A stretch of 64,000 bases of DNA from Coemansia sp. RSA 487 (Eukaryota > Kickxellomycota > Kickxellomycetes > Kickxellales > Kickxellaceae): the NCBI GenBank assembly GCA_027577595.1, contig JANBRJ010000046.1, positions 62,001 to 126,000 on the forward strand, read 5' to 3'. Shown piece by piece: positions 26,234 to 37,109 of the stretch; position 1 is the stretch's first letter; the number at the start of each line of letters is the position of its first letter. The notes under the pieces are model-generated. The model did no database searches, was not told the DNA's origin, and saw only the letters and a list, made by a program, of their open reading frames with translations. A program made the position numbers and the translations under genes.

Positions 26234-29200
26234 ATGCAGCACCAGCACATCACATTCAACGTGCAAGACGTGGGCCAGATATGGCCGCGGATAGAGAAGG
26301 AGTTCAGATCGCGATTGCCGCTAAGGAATCTTATCTGGAAGGGCGGTATCACGCAGACGCCTCGATTCGTCGAGCAACTGAATGTTAAAGTAACTGTGGA
26401 CGGCGAAAACGACGGCACTAGCGACAGCGACAGCAGCAACAAGGAGATAATGTCCGCCACAATGCCCAGCCTATCGACCAACCCCTTGCTCAACATATAT
26501 CTTCTTGAAACGCTCGACACAGATGCGCTGGATATGTACAAATCCGTTATCCGGCCGCGCGTCAAAAACTGGGTATCCAAAGTGACCCAGCGGAAGGGCG
26601 AAGAATGGGCCATCATATATCTCCCGAATGCAGCCGAGGTCCAGCGCATGGCGACTACAACAAAGTTCCTCAACATGCGCGCGTCGGTCTTTGACAAACT
26701 GAAAAGCGATTTCCAGACCAAAAAGGACTCCGACCACGTCATCATGCTACGGCCTGATATGATCGAAAGCTGGAACACGGTGTTCCTGACGCTCAGGGAC
26801 CGCACAGTGCAGGCACTCGAAGAAAGAGTTGGCAACATGGCCGACGAGATTCGCCGCCTCGATTCCAACCGTATGATGCCTGGCTGGAACTACTGCAAGT
26901 TCTTTATAGTCAAAGAAAGCCTGGTCAACATGTACCGGCTAATGGGGCTCCACTCCGAGGCCCTTGCGCAGTATGACGAGCTTGAGGCAGTGTACTTTGA
27001 GCTGCTTGACTCGAAACGGCTCTCGTGGTTCTCCAAGTTTGGCGGCACCCACCCAGGCGACGACTTTGCAGACATCCTTAACGACAAAAAAAGGCCGTAC
27101 CACAAGCAGATGGCCGAGAGCTCGATAACAATGTTTGATTTCCGCATCTACCTTTTTGGGCGCCAATGCCAGCTACTGATCGATATGGGTGACTATACTG
27201 AGCTCATTTCCCGTGCGCAGCGCTTTGTCTCGTCATTCTCAAAGTCGATGCGCGAGTCTGGGACCGGGCTTTCGCTTTCGTTTGTTGCCTCATGGACATA
27301 CAGCATTTGCCAGAACATCGTTGAGATATGCGAGGGCATCCAGATCACGCAAGCGCCAGTTGATCGCAGCCAGGCGCACAATGCAAGCACCGTAGCCACT
27401 ACGCGCATGCTGGCAGCATCCAAGGCCGAATTCCTGACAAACGCTCGTCAGCAGCTGGACATCCTAGGCACGCTGTACGACCGCTTGCCTCCAAAGTACT
27501 TGCGCCGGTCGAATACGTGCATCCAGCTTCCTTCGCCCCTGCTTAGATCGCCGAGCGAGTCAAACAAGCCTGACAGCGAGAACGAAAAAGACAAGCAGGC
27601 AGGCGATGTGCCAAAACGATATGGCCCGTATGCCGATGACATCGACTCGATCACCAACCCGGTACTGACGGAAGCACTTGCGTCGGATGAACGATTCGAC
27701 CAGATATACGTGCGCACGTGCGAGCAGGCCACCCAATACTACCTCGAGTGCGGGCGCAGGCGCTTTGCTCAGGTGCTGCGTGGCGATATTGCCCAGCTTT
27801 TCATCAGTCGCGAGAAGTGGCAGGACGCAGCACGCGTGCTGGCTCCGCTCATACCGTCGACCGATGCAAAGAGCCTGGGACTCATGGATGTGCATTTGAT
27901 AGAACGCATGGCTATCTGTGAGCAGCAGCTTGGAAATACTGAAAGGTGCCTGGAATATGTAATGTGTCTTGTTTCACACTCGCAGTACCTGGATAGAGCC
28001 TCATGCAACATGTACACAGATATGCTGGTGGATTTGGCAAGCCATCTTCGGAGCCCTGTACAAGTCGGTAGCGGCGCTTCCTCGCTGTTTACGGTCAGCG
28101 ATATCAATGCAATCGACCGTGATGATACGCTGTGTGTGGCTGCAACTCTTGTTTCCGTTGTTCCTAAACTTATAAAGGGGCTAAAGATCGAGGCTCTGTT
28201 GATTGCGGGCAGTGGCATCGAGGGCAACCAGATCGAGGTGCTGTTTGATGTCAGAGACGTGGCTCTTGAGCCAGGAGCGAACACTGTGCACCTGACAACC
28301 GATTCGGTCTCGTGTCCCGGGAGATTCGTAGTCAGAGCCGTCACCATCCACATGGCCAACCTGGCTTTCCCGATCATCGTATCTAATCCGAATACCCGGA
28401 AATTCGTACGACTCAACGAGCACCCCACAGCTCCTGTCATTTCTCTCCGACCAGCAACAGTGGTCGATTCAACGAAGCCCAGTGGAGTACGTCTCTCTAT
28501 TCAGGCGCAAGCTGTGTCTGTAGATTCAGGGATGAGTATCCGGCTGTTTGACGATAATGGCCATTTGCTTCTAAATTCCCATTGTGCGCAGGAAAGCGAT
28601 GGCGCTGCTTCTGTGAAAGACGGTGGCATGCTCGTGGTTTCTGAGGCTATAAAGGCAAATGCAGCTGTTGAACTCTACATCAGGCTTAACAAAAAATATA
28701 CTACCATGCGTGTAACTGTATATGCCGAATTCCAAGTGAAGGGCCAGCCACGAATGTTCCTCGACAGTTATGTGGCTGATTTCTCGCCACGTCTCGCCAT
28801 CAGCGGATACGTAGAGACGCTGGCAGAAAAGCACATAGTCGTTCTCCGCGCACAAAGCTGCAGCATCGATCCCATCAGACTGGACGCGCTTTGGGTGGCC
28901 CAAATTCCCAATATTAGTGATAACAACGACAAGGGACTGTGGGAGCAGATGGCAGTCAAGCGCGGATATTTGCAAATTGGCGATTGCACAACCGTTGTAC
29001 GCGAATACTCGGCAGCAGAATGCGATGATACCATACATATACAAGTGGAGGCATCATTTGTGACAGTACTGGATATAGTATGCAAAATGGTCTGCGACAA
29101 GCTAGACCAACTGGCTTTGAAGCATGGCGTTTCCCAGCATAAACGGTACATTGAGCGGCTTGCCACTGCACACATCCGGGCTACAATAGATGAAGCTGCG

Positions 29201-29998
29201 ACGGCGCGGGAAAAGAAACTGGTTTGCGAGCCGCTCGTCCCTCTCTGGGCGGCGACTAGCGCATACGGAACAGCGGAGCTGCAGAAATCAATGCGTCAGC
29301 TGTTCCACGAACTGTCAGAGGCGCTAGTGGACGGCAAATTAACAGACGGGGGATCCAGTAGCAACAATAGCAACAATGGATCGGATGCAGAGCGCCTTGG
29401 CCATATGTTGCGTGTGGAGCTGGCGCTCGGTGTTACCAGAAAATATGCCGCAGCGAGTATGTCGCTTGGCGATGAACGCTCCTGTCATGTGTACGAGCCA
29501 GCACCATTAGCTGTCAGCATCAGTCTGAAAGTAGCGGCTGGACCAGATGCAGAAGATAGGCGTCATACAACGGACAACAAACTGCTTGTGACGCTGGTGC
29601 CTAGGGAACCCGAGAAGTGGTTGATCGCCGGGCCAGTATCTCGGGAAATTACGCTTGACAAGGAAAGCGGAAGGGCGATTATGAAGTACACGCTTGTGCC
29701 ATTGGAGGTAGGATATTTGCGGCTACCAGAGGTAATCTGCCACGAGGAGATTATTGGCAAGGAGGATCGACCATCCGATTCGCATGAAACTAACAACAAA
29801 AACGATAAAGAAACGGCCGATAGTCTTGGTAGCAAGTACCAGAGGCTCAAAACGGTATTAGTCGACACGCAGACAACCGCCTGTGTCTTGGCGAGCAGCA
29901 CTGTTGCCACCATGTACACAGTCCCAATATCAGCGGCTGAGAGTCCTGTGGGAACGGCTGTGGCTTCCAGAACAACTGCATCAATGACGTTTATTTAA
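26234..29998 (+). CDS. TRAPPII complex subunit TRAPPC10 / Trs130
   Basis: A single exon of 1254 aa, in the range of TRAPPC10 (1259 in human). The first ATG is at 26234; the frame is open back to a TTG at 26174. Blocks MPGWNYCKFFIVKESLVNMY and GLHSEALAQYDELEAVYFEL match the TRAPPC10/Trs130 N-terminal half. IYLFGRQCQLLIDMGDYTEL also fits. The second half has beta-rich repeats like other large TRAPP subunits, and EPEKWLIAGPVSREI lies near the C-terminus. Trs130 is TRAPPII-specific and helps activate Rab11/Ypt31 GTPases at the late Golgi. No introns interrupt it. Confidence 0.93.
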   Translation: MQHQHITFNVQDVGQIWPRIEKEFRSRLPLRNLIWKGGITQTPRFVEQLNVKVTVDGENDGTSDSDSSNKEIMSATMPSLSTNPLLNIYLLETLDTDALDMYKSVIRPRVKNWVSKVTQRKGEEWAIIYLPNAAEVQRMATTTKFLNMRASVFDKLKSDFQTKKDSDHVIMLRPDMIESWNTVFLTLRDRTVQALEERVGNMADEIRRLDSNRMMPGWNYCKFFIVKESLVNMYRLMGLHSEALAQYDELEAVYFELLDSKRLSWFSKFGGTHPGDDFADILNDKKRPYHKQMAESSITMFDFRIYLFGRQCQLLIDMGDYTELISRAQRFVSSFSKSMRESGTGLSLSFVASWTYSICQNIVEICEGIQITQAPVDRSQAHNASTVATTRMLAASKAEFLTNARQQLDILGTLYDRLPPKYLRRSNTCIQLPSPLLRSPSESNKPDSENEKDKQAGDVPKRYGPYADDIDSITNPVLTEALASDERFDQIYVRTCEQATQYYLECGRRRFAQVLRGDIAQLFISREKWQDAARVLAPLIPSTDAKSLGLMDVHLIERMAICEQQLGNTERCLEYVMCLVSHSQYLDRASCNMYTDMLVDLASHLRSPVQVGSGASSLFTVSDINAIDRDDTLCVAATLVSVVPKLIKGLKIEALLIAGSGIEGNQIEVLFDVRDVALEPGANTVHLTTDSVSCPGRFVVRAVTIHMANLAFPIIVSNPNTRKFVRLNEHPTAPVISLRPATVVDSTKPSGVRLSIQAQAVSVDSGMSIRLFDDNGHLLLNSHCAQESDGAASVKDGGMLVVSEAIKANAAVELYIRLNKKYTTMRVTVYAEFQVKGQPRMFLDSYVADFSPRLAISGYVETLAEKHIVVLRAQSCSIDPIRLDALWVAQIPNISDNNDKGLWEQMAVKRGYLQIGDCTTVVREYSAAECDDTIHIQVEASFVTVLDIVCKMVCDKLDQLALKHGVSQHKRYIERLATAHIRATIDEAATAREKKLVCEPLVPLWAATSAYGTAELQKSMRQLFHELSEALVDGKLTDGGSSSNNSNNGSDAERLGHMLRVELALGVTRKYAAASMSLGDERSCHVYEPAPLAVSISLKVAAGPDAEDRRHTTDNKLLVTLVPREPEKWLIAGPVSREITLDKESGRAIMKYTLVPLEVGYLRLPEVICHEEIIGKEDRPSDSHETNNKNDKETADSLGSKYQRLKTVLVDTQTTACVLASSTVATMYTVPISAAESPVGTAVASRTTASMTFI

Positions 29999-31070
29999 AT
30001 AATAATAACAATAGTAATTTGCGCTCTTACGAAAGACTGCTTAGTCTGGGACCACTCAGGCCTTTCCTTGCTCATCGCGTTATTTATTAAACCCACGTCA
30101 CTTGCCTAATATGCGTTGCTGGGAAGACACAGGCATCAAGCGTGACTGCTGTTTACATCTTACAAGAAAGAAAGAAAAAGGATTGGTGCTAGTTGTGCAG
30201 CAAACTGCGTCGTCCACCGTGTCAAAGCGCAACCTGCTAATACAGTGTGAGAACTTTTTTGCTTGTTTGCAAGCTCGGATATTAAATTGCACACGCCATA
30301 GTAAAAAGCCTCATTTCTGGTAGTTGTTCAAAGTGAATTGTATTTGCACAGCGCCAGGCTTACAAATGATAAAAAAAGAGCGCGGCCGCACAATTGCAAT
30401 TGATATGAAGCCAATAATAGACGGATGTTAGGTCAGTAACTAAGCGGAGAAATATGTTTTCGCCTTTTTTGTCTTTTTTGAGGGTTGAGTGTCCACGGGA
30501 CCCATGACAAAGAAGCCAGCATTCACCACCATTTTTCTTTTGAGATTTCTGTACTTGTTCCTGTTTGCTAGCATAACAGCCAGTTGCCACAAAATTATGC
30601 TTCAGGGATGTGGATTTGGGGGGAATATTTGCCCTTATTCCAAATCCTTTGTCCAGCACATCATGCGAGCGCACATTTTCTTTTATGCATCGTCTGTGCC
30701 TCCTCTCTCGGTCGTAAGAGAGCGTGGAGTAGCTTGTTCCCTGCGTAAAAGACATGGATGAGCAAATGATAGAATAGAAGCGCAGATTAGAAAAAGAACA
30801 CAAAGAGCGCCGTTTTTTCCTATTCCGGCCATTCTGCCAAAGATGCGAAATGTCGGTTGGCTTTCCCCCCGTTGCAGATAGATGATGGGATATAAATACA
30901 ATGGTCGCTTCTCCTGGCCTCCTGCGCATTTCTTTCCATTTTCTGAAATACATGACCATTTTTCTTCTGTTACGTATATTACTCTACGTCGCACATTCTG
31001 TTTAGTCTACATCTATAAGCACGAGTCAGGACTTCTATAACACACATCCTGCTAGAATAAACGACTATTT
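29999..31070. other. Spacer before the carrier pair, no supported gene
   Basis: An AT-rich stretch of 1.07 kb. A minus-strand 199-codon frame at 30360-30959 has no recognisable domain, has mixed composition and runs through the probable promoter of the next gene. No RNA gene is visible. The last 180 bases include a TATA box (separate entry). Confidence 0.45.
30891..30898 (+). promoter_or_regulatory. TATA box of the first dicarboxylate-carrier gene
   Basis: TATAAATA in the context GATGGGATATAAATACAATGG, 180 bases before the ATG at 31071. Position and orientation suit a TATA-driven promoter, but no transcript start is visible. Confidence 0.4.
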
Positions 31071-32249
31071 ATGACCATGGGCAGTGCAAACATCTCCGGC
31101 ACAGCCGCCTCCATTGCTGTCCCTGCACAGCCAGTGGTTTCAAAGTCGCTTGCGGTGGACGACGGGTCCAAGTGGCCGCTGGTCAAAAAGCCGCACCCGC
31201 CGTTCTACTTTGGAGGTAAGCCAAATAGCACTTTTACCTCTTCGATACTTGGTACTTGTGTATCAGGCTAGAGATCGTGGATTGATCACCAACGCTATAT
31301 ATTAGACATGCATATGGTGGATGACGTGTAATCTTTGCGCAATACTACAATTGGCAAACAATGCGACCTTATCGATTCTAATCTGCATGTAGGTTTCGCT
31401 GCATGCGCAGCAAACTTTTTCACACACCCGCTTGATCTGCTGAAGGTTCGGCTACAGACAGTCAAGGGTGCGTCAGGTAAAAACGGGCTTGGCCATGTTG
31501 TCAAAGCAATATACACAGAGCAAGGGGTTCTTGGTTTCTACAACGGTATATCCGCTGCAGTCCTACGCCAGATGACATACTCGATGGCACGGTTTGCCAC
31601 GTACGAGGCGATGAAGAAAAAGCTCGAATTGCAAGATGGCTCGCTCCCGTTCTACCGCATGGCGTTCTCTGGCGTGGTGGCCGGAGCTGTTGGAGGGATC
31701 TGCGGAACGCCCGCAGACATTGTCCTTGTGAGACTGCAGAACGATGGGTCGCTGCCTGTGGAGAAGCGCAGAAACTACAAGAACGCCTTTGACGGGCTGA
31801 TCCGCATTGCGCGCGAGGAGGGAGGCGGCGGGCTGTTCAAGGGCGCAATCCCTAACGTGTCGCGCGCAATGCTGATGACTGGTGCCCAGCTTTGTTCGTA
31901 CGACGCGTTCAAGCAGCTGCTTCTTTCAACGCCGTACTTTAGCGACGGCCTTCCGCTGCACTTCTCGGCTTCGTTCCTTGCCGGCTTTGTTGCAACCACA
32001 ATCACCTCGCCATTCGACGTGGTTAAAACACGCATTATGAACGCTGGTCCCGCATCGCCATACAAGAACCTTTTACAAGCAATGGCTGTCATCGCAAAGG
32101 AGGAAGGTCCGCTGGCGCTGTACAAGGGATGGACGCCAGCGTTTGTTCGCATGGCCCCTCAAACAATCCTAACATTCATTTTCCTAGAGCAGTTCCGCAG
32201 CATCTACTGGGACAGGCACGCTCTGCACAACAAGGTGCGCTACGAATAA
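31071..32249 (+). CDS. Mitochondrial dicarboxylate-type carrier, copy 1 (SLC25 family, DIC-like)
   Basis: Exons 31071-31215 and 31393-32249 encode 333 aa. The donor is GTAAGC and the acceptor GTAG, phase 1, rejoining FYFGGFAACAANFFTHPLDL. Three carrier signatures are present: HPLDLLKVRLQ, GTPADIVLVRLQ and SPFDVVKTRIM. QNDGSLPVEKRRNYKNAFDG is the block typical of dicarboxylate carriers (yeast Dic1, SLC25A10), which swap malate or succinate for phosphate in the inner membrane. The N-terminal 48 residues are mostly non-conserved. A second carrier with the same intron position follows 390 bases downstream. The second repeat has ADIVLV where PxDxxK/R is usual, as in other DIC proteins. Confidence 0.92.
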
Positions 32250-32638
32250 TCATTTTTTTCTATTTATTTTTGTTTACGTATAGTATATTTTTTAAAGCTG
32301 ATATTGAATGGAGTTTTAAACCCTGGTGAATGCAGCTTTTTGAGCAAATACCCTGATTACGAAATCAAATTCCCCCATTTCGGAAACATGAAAAAAAGGG
32401 ACAAGATCACAAGCATTTTTTTAGTCAGTTTATCTCGTTCTCCCCGATCAAAGCTGAAGAACTTTCTTCGTTCTTCGCTCTTTGTTTTTTAAACTTTTGT
32501 ATTGTATTATATTATATTATATTATATTTGGAAAGCAGCCTTTGCGATCTTGATCTTTGGAATCCTTTTCTTTTTGTTCTATATCCTTTAGATAAACCAT
32601 TCAGAGTCACCCCTATTGTATAATATATCCGTGATCTC
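32250..32638. other. Spacer between the two carrier genes, with an ATTAT repeat
   Basis: An AT-rich 389-base gap. A pentanucleotide (ATTAT) tract of about five units lies at 32501-32528. No other feature is seen. Confidence 0.6.
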
Positions 32639-33702
32639 ATGGCAGCACGGCCCTTATCTTCCAAAGCACAGCCGAGGAACCAACCGCCAGCAAGACCGCT
32701 GGTTCCATTCTGGTGTGGAGGTAAGCACAAACATATATGTTTATATTTCCGATGGATCCACTTCTATCTACAGCAGACCTAATTTACAAATTGCCAAATT
32801 GGACACAGCTTTTTTTTATAGGAGTCTCGGCCATGGCAGCAGCATGTTTCACACATCCTATCGACCTGATCAAGGTACATCTACAGACATCAACGACGCG
32901 AAAACGAGCAGTTCAGACAACACGAAGAATAATACACGAAGCAGGGATCTTCGGTTTGTACAGCGGGCTATCAGCAGCGCTCCTGCGCCAAGGGACTTAC
33001 ACGATGACCCGCTTTGCGGTATACGATCTGGCAAAGGACACGCTGCGACAAGCAAACGGAGGACGTAGTCTCAGCGGAATACAAGTGGGACTGGCCACGC
33101 TGTTATCGGGAATCGCCGGCGGTGTCATCGGCAATCCAGCAGAGATCCTGAATGTGCGCATGCAAAACGACCAAGCACTGCCCATGCATCTGCGCAGAAA
33201 CTACAGAAACGCGCTCCACGGGCTGGTAGCCATGGTGAAGGACGAAGGTGCAAGATCGCTGACTATTGGGCTGGCGCCCAGTCTTGTTCGCGCTACCTTG
33301 GCCACGGCTTCCCAGTTTGTCTCATACGACATCCTCAAGGAGCAGCTGCTGGCCGCAGGGTACCCAGATACCGTGTCTGTTCATTTCGCTGCTAGCTTCA
33401 TTGCTGGGCTGGTCGCTACCACGGTATGCTCTCCAGCGGATGTCATCAAGTCGCGCACAATGGCTGCTCTGCGGCACCAGTCGGCTGTGGTGACACAAGA
33501 CGGCAAACGGGTGCATCTAAAGGCACCAAGCATGTGGCGTACCTTTACGTCGATCTACCACGCAGAAGGACTTCGCGCCTTTTTCAAGGGCTGGATCCCG
33601 TCGTATGCTCGTCTGTGTCCCCAACTGGTCATTACGTTCATCATCTATGAAAAGCTGCGCAAGATCTATTTCTCTCGATATGGAATAGCGCAGCCAAAGT
33701 AG
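32639..33702 (+). CDS. Mitochondrial dicarboxylate-type carrier, copy 2
   Basis: Exons 32639-32720 and 32822-33702 encode 320 aa. The 101-base intron has a GTAAGC donor and TATAG acceptor and rejoins VPFWCGGVSAMAAACFTHPI. Carrier signatures are HPIDLIKVHLQ, GNPAEILNVRMQ and SPADVIKSRTM. QNDQALPMHLRRNYRNALHG matches the DIC block of copy 1. The intron sits at the same codon and phase (after Gly-Gly, phase 1) as in copy 1, so the two arose by tandem duplication. Copy 2 has an extra segment (TQDGKRVHLKAPSM) in the third repeat and has diverged strongly elsewhere, so it may carry a different acid. Confidence 0.9.
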
Positions 33703-33969
33703 ACAGACGGATGGCAATTAAATGACAAACCGTTATGTTAATGTAAATCTTTTCTTTCAATCAAGCAGTGGCAAACAAGGCGAATAAAGGAACACGCGAT
33801 GGATAGATTCTGCCATTTGCAAGCAATATTTTGAAGAAAAACCAATGAATAACTCTCCTTGAAAACAAAAAATAGCTAGATTGTCCAGGGAGATGATATA
33901 AAAAGAAGCCCAATAAATCGAGACGGAAAGCAGGTTCGTTTGCGAGCCTGCCTCATTATCATCCACGAC

Positions 33970-34611
33970 TTACTGCGGGGGCTGCTGCTGCTGCTGCTGG
34001 GGACGGCCACGACCGAATCCACCACGGAACTCGGGGCGGAAGCTGTCCGAGGCACCCTCCTTGCCCTGGTCGCGGCGACGGTAGTCGTCATGCTCGCGAC
34101 GGAAACCAGGCTCACGGCGGAAGCCAGACTCGCGGTCTACAGGTTGGTATAAAAAGATCATTCGAGTTTGCACATCGTTCAGCAGTTAGTAACTTTGTAG
34201 AATTTGGACAGATCGACTGCATGACACCTACGATGGCGACTACATAACGCAAGCGAGTCCATGTCGCAATGGATCTAATAAAAAAGACTTACCTGGGCGG
34301 GCACCAAACTGAGGAGGATCGGCACGGGGAGCCTTCTTGAAGGTGGCGGGGAAGACCTCCTGAGGAATGTTCAGGTACTCGCGCAGATACTCAATACCCT
34401 CGTCGGTGATGGTATAGTAGTAGTGCTGCCACGAGAACTGGGACTTGACATAACCGCGCGATGCCAGAGACTGCATGGCCTTGATAACCTGGAGGTTAGG
34501 CACGTTGATTTCGGGGTGGCGGGGAGCATTGTAGTCCTTCTTGGCCACAAGGACACCGTCCTTGAAAAGGGCCTTGCAGATCAACTTCCTGTTCGCAGTG
34601 GGAATGTACAT
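33970..34611 (-). CDS. RPS10: 40S ribosomal protein S10 (eS10)
   Basis: Exons 34611-34293 and 34136-33970 encode 161 aa. The intron is 156 bases, with donor GTAAGT and acceptor CTGTAG, phase 1. The N-terminal domain [40 protein letters not shown] and [16 protein letters not shown] are diagnostic. The C-terminal tail is disordered and basic with [12 protein letters not shown], as in eS10. It is part of the head of the 40S subunit. A ribosomal protein gene with an intron in an otherwise intron-poor region is common in fungi. I saw no snoRNA boxes in the intron. Confidence 0.97.
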
Positions 34612-37109
34612 GGTTCTACATCACATTAACAACGGCAAAAAGCGCAGCAGAGTTTAGTGTATGGTACAAGGCATATTGGTTATGATGCTGTTGATTCTGC
34701 TATCTTTGGCAGAGAGAGCTCAAGAGCCATTCGTGTTTAGTGGCAGGTACAAAAGGATCCATGTGGAGGGAAGGGGAACAAGGAGGAAAGAAAGGCTGTG
34801 CCGTTGGTATTTATCAGAGTTCAAACTGTTCGTTGTTGGTGGTGTTGTTGCTGTTGTTGCTGTTGCTGCTGTCAATTACACGACTCAAAGTCAGAACATT
34901 GTAGCGACCAAATTCAAACAGCTCCTGGAATGTGGAAATATTCGGCCCTTTTTGTCATTATTACAGGTTTCGTGTGGCAAATTCCACCCCCAAGCTGCCT
35001 TCCTTCGACCCTTTGTCCTTTGTAGCAAGCAATCCTGCAAATCGATTGCTTTCGGATTTACTGTAGGCATTTGGAATTCGCGATTCGCCTGTAACTTTCT
35101 GTCTGTAGCATCACATCGACGATAGCCACGTTAAAGGTGAGCGTTTTCGTACAATTATGTCGGTCGCATCCATCCTGCGTTCTGTCTCATCCATCAGTAT
35201 TTCTTCGATGCTCCCAAAAAAAACCTTCCCACGTCTACGCCGTTCCCAGTCTCTCTCCATCGCATCCATCGTTCCCTCTGCCTTTTTGTGCTCTATAAAA
35301 CTAATGGATTCACGCGTCTCTGTCATCCTCAAAGGTAATAAAATACACTACACACCTAGATTCGAGTGCCAAGCAATGGAAAAGAGGAGTATTCAACATG
35401 CTTTTTCGATACAAATTTCACTTTTGTCGTTTTGTGAGGACTCAGCAAGCTTGAATCTTTAATCTCTGAAAGCCAACAGCGACTCGGCTCGATGACTCGG
35501 CTCGGAAATAAGCCAATTACAGAAATGCACACAAATCAGCTAGTTGTTTGCTTTTTTTTTTATGCTGCATATTTCCAACTTACATTGCTTGAAATATGCA
35601 AAGCCGAACGAATATGAACATTCAAGTTTACGATTCGCGGAAAATATGAAATTTCCTCCCTCTCCCGAATGCTTTACAGCTAGTCGGGCTACTGTGGCAC
35701 AAACCAAAAGTCAAACAAGGTAGACGTTATGGCGCATGTATTGAGCGCATGAAATCAACAACAAGGAAAAAAACATCAACATAAAGTAGCAGGCCGCATT
35801 TAACAATGGATAGAAAGCTTTCTTACTTTGTTTCAGCCAAGAGCCATTATAACATGGAAATATAGGGTGGCTTGATGTTGCAATCGATTCCACTTTTCCC
35901 ATGTTTATCAGCCAACCAATGCAAATCACCGAACATAAAAATATATTTTAACCTTTAGCCCTGTACTCTCAGAAAAAAAACAACGACGGCCAGCAGAAAA
36001 TCATCCATACCAGTAGCAAATTATAGCGAATCCAAGAGACACTTCAAGCTATTGTTTTTCCATCTTTAGCTTTGTAGAACAAGAACAACAGATGGTAAGA
36101 TAATGATGTGTACGATTTCTCGCATTTGAATTATTTATTGCATTTTATACTCATAGTCCTCTTGGATGTTGGATAAAAAATCATCGCAAATAATAACAAA
36201 CCCCCAAAATGAGGCTTCCAACAGCATGGCTTAGCTGTAGCGAAACAAAACACACAGCAAGCGCTGTTGCTAGGACAATAGGCCAAGTACTCGTGCGTTT
36301 GTTATTTTTACCGCAATTATTGGCAGCATTCTGGGCAATTCGGACAAGTAAGCATTGCTTTTGTTTTTGCATTGTCAAGCACCTTTATTTTGGACATTTC
36401 AATACACGGTGTGCACCTATAACAAAAGTAATAAAAAGAACGAAAAGGTGGCATGGAATGTGTTTATTTCGAAACAAGCTGTAAAATGGAAATGATCCTT
36501 GTATTGTATTTGTGATAGTTTGATGATACGATTGAAAAGAAAGCAATCATTGTGGTTTATAGAGAAATAAAAGGAGGCACATAATGCAATAGGTGGACCG
36601 GTTTTTTCCTCCTTATTCCCAATGGTTGGTTTTTTTTTCGTAGTTCAGGTAAAACTAATCGCTTTCCATTATTCTTCTTCCTTTTGTCTAAATGCTTGGA
36701 TTAAAGTACACCCACGGGTTACATGAACCAAAGGGAAAATAGGAAGCACAAGCTATTATTTGCGTTACTCCCTCTTTTTCATTTTTCTTCCTGTCGATTT
36801 CGGTTTTTCTTTTGGCATTACTTATCTATTCCTTTTTTATTTTTATATCAACATTTCTACAAGCAAAAAAGCGATATATTTATTTCTACACTTGTAACCA
36901 AAAGAGTTTCCAGTGACAAGATACCTATCAGAATAACACGGAGCTGTGTCTAAAGTAACCAAAGTATATAAGGCGAAAAGGACAGCTTCACAATAACAAG
37001 CAGGCTCCAGACATCTGGATAATATTTTTGTTTTTTCAGTGGGCATAAATTTTATTTACAAGGTCCCCCGCTCTTACATATAGCTCGAGCCGTAGGAGCA
37101 AAACAAAAA
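34612..37109. other. Long (2.5 kb) spacer, no supported gene
   Basis: AT-rich non-coding-looking DNA. Noted inside: a TTG/CTG-rich patch at 34828-34870, a 13-base tandem GACTCGGCTCGAT/GACTCGGCTCGGA at about 35482-35506, and a small plus frame at 36209-36347. That frame has a possible transmembrane segment and is followed by a GTAAGC donor-like site, but no convincing second exon. No tRNA or snRNA was recognised. Confidence 0.4.
36965..36973 (+). promoter_or_regulatory. TATA box of the 7TM protein gene
   Basis: TATATAAGG about 140 bases upstream of the ATG at 37110, in an AT-rich leader. A likely core promoter by position only. Confidence 0.35.

Noticed and set aside
30360-30959. 199-codon minus frame
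   Set aside because: Has an ATG but no domain, and spans the likely promoter of the carrier gene.
34661-35125. 154-codon plus frame upstream of RPS10
   Set aside because: Low-complexity TTG-rich translation, no family and no conserved features.
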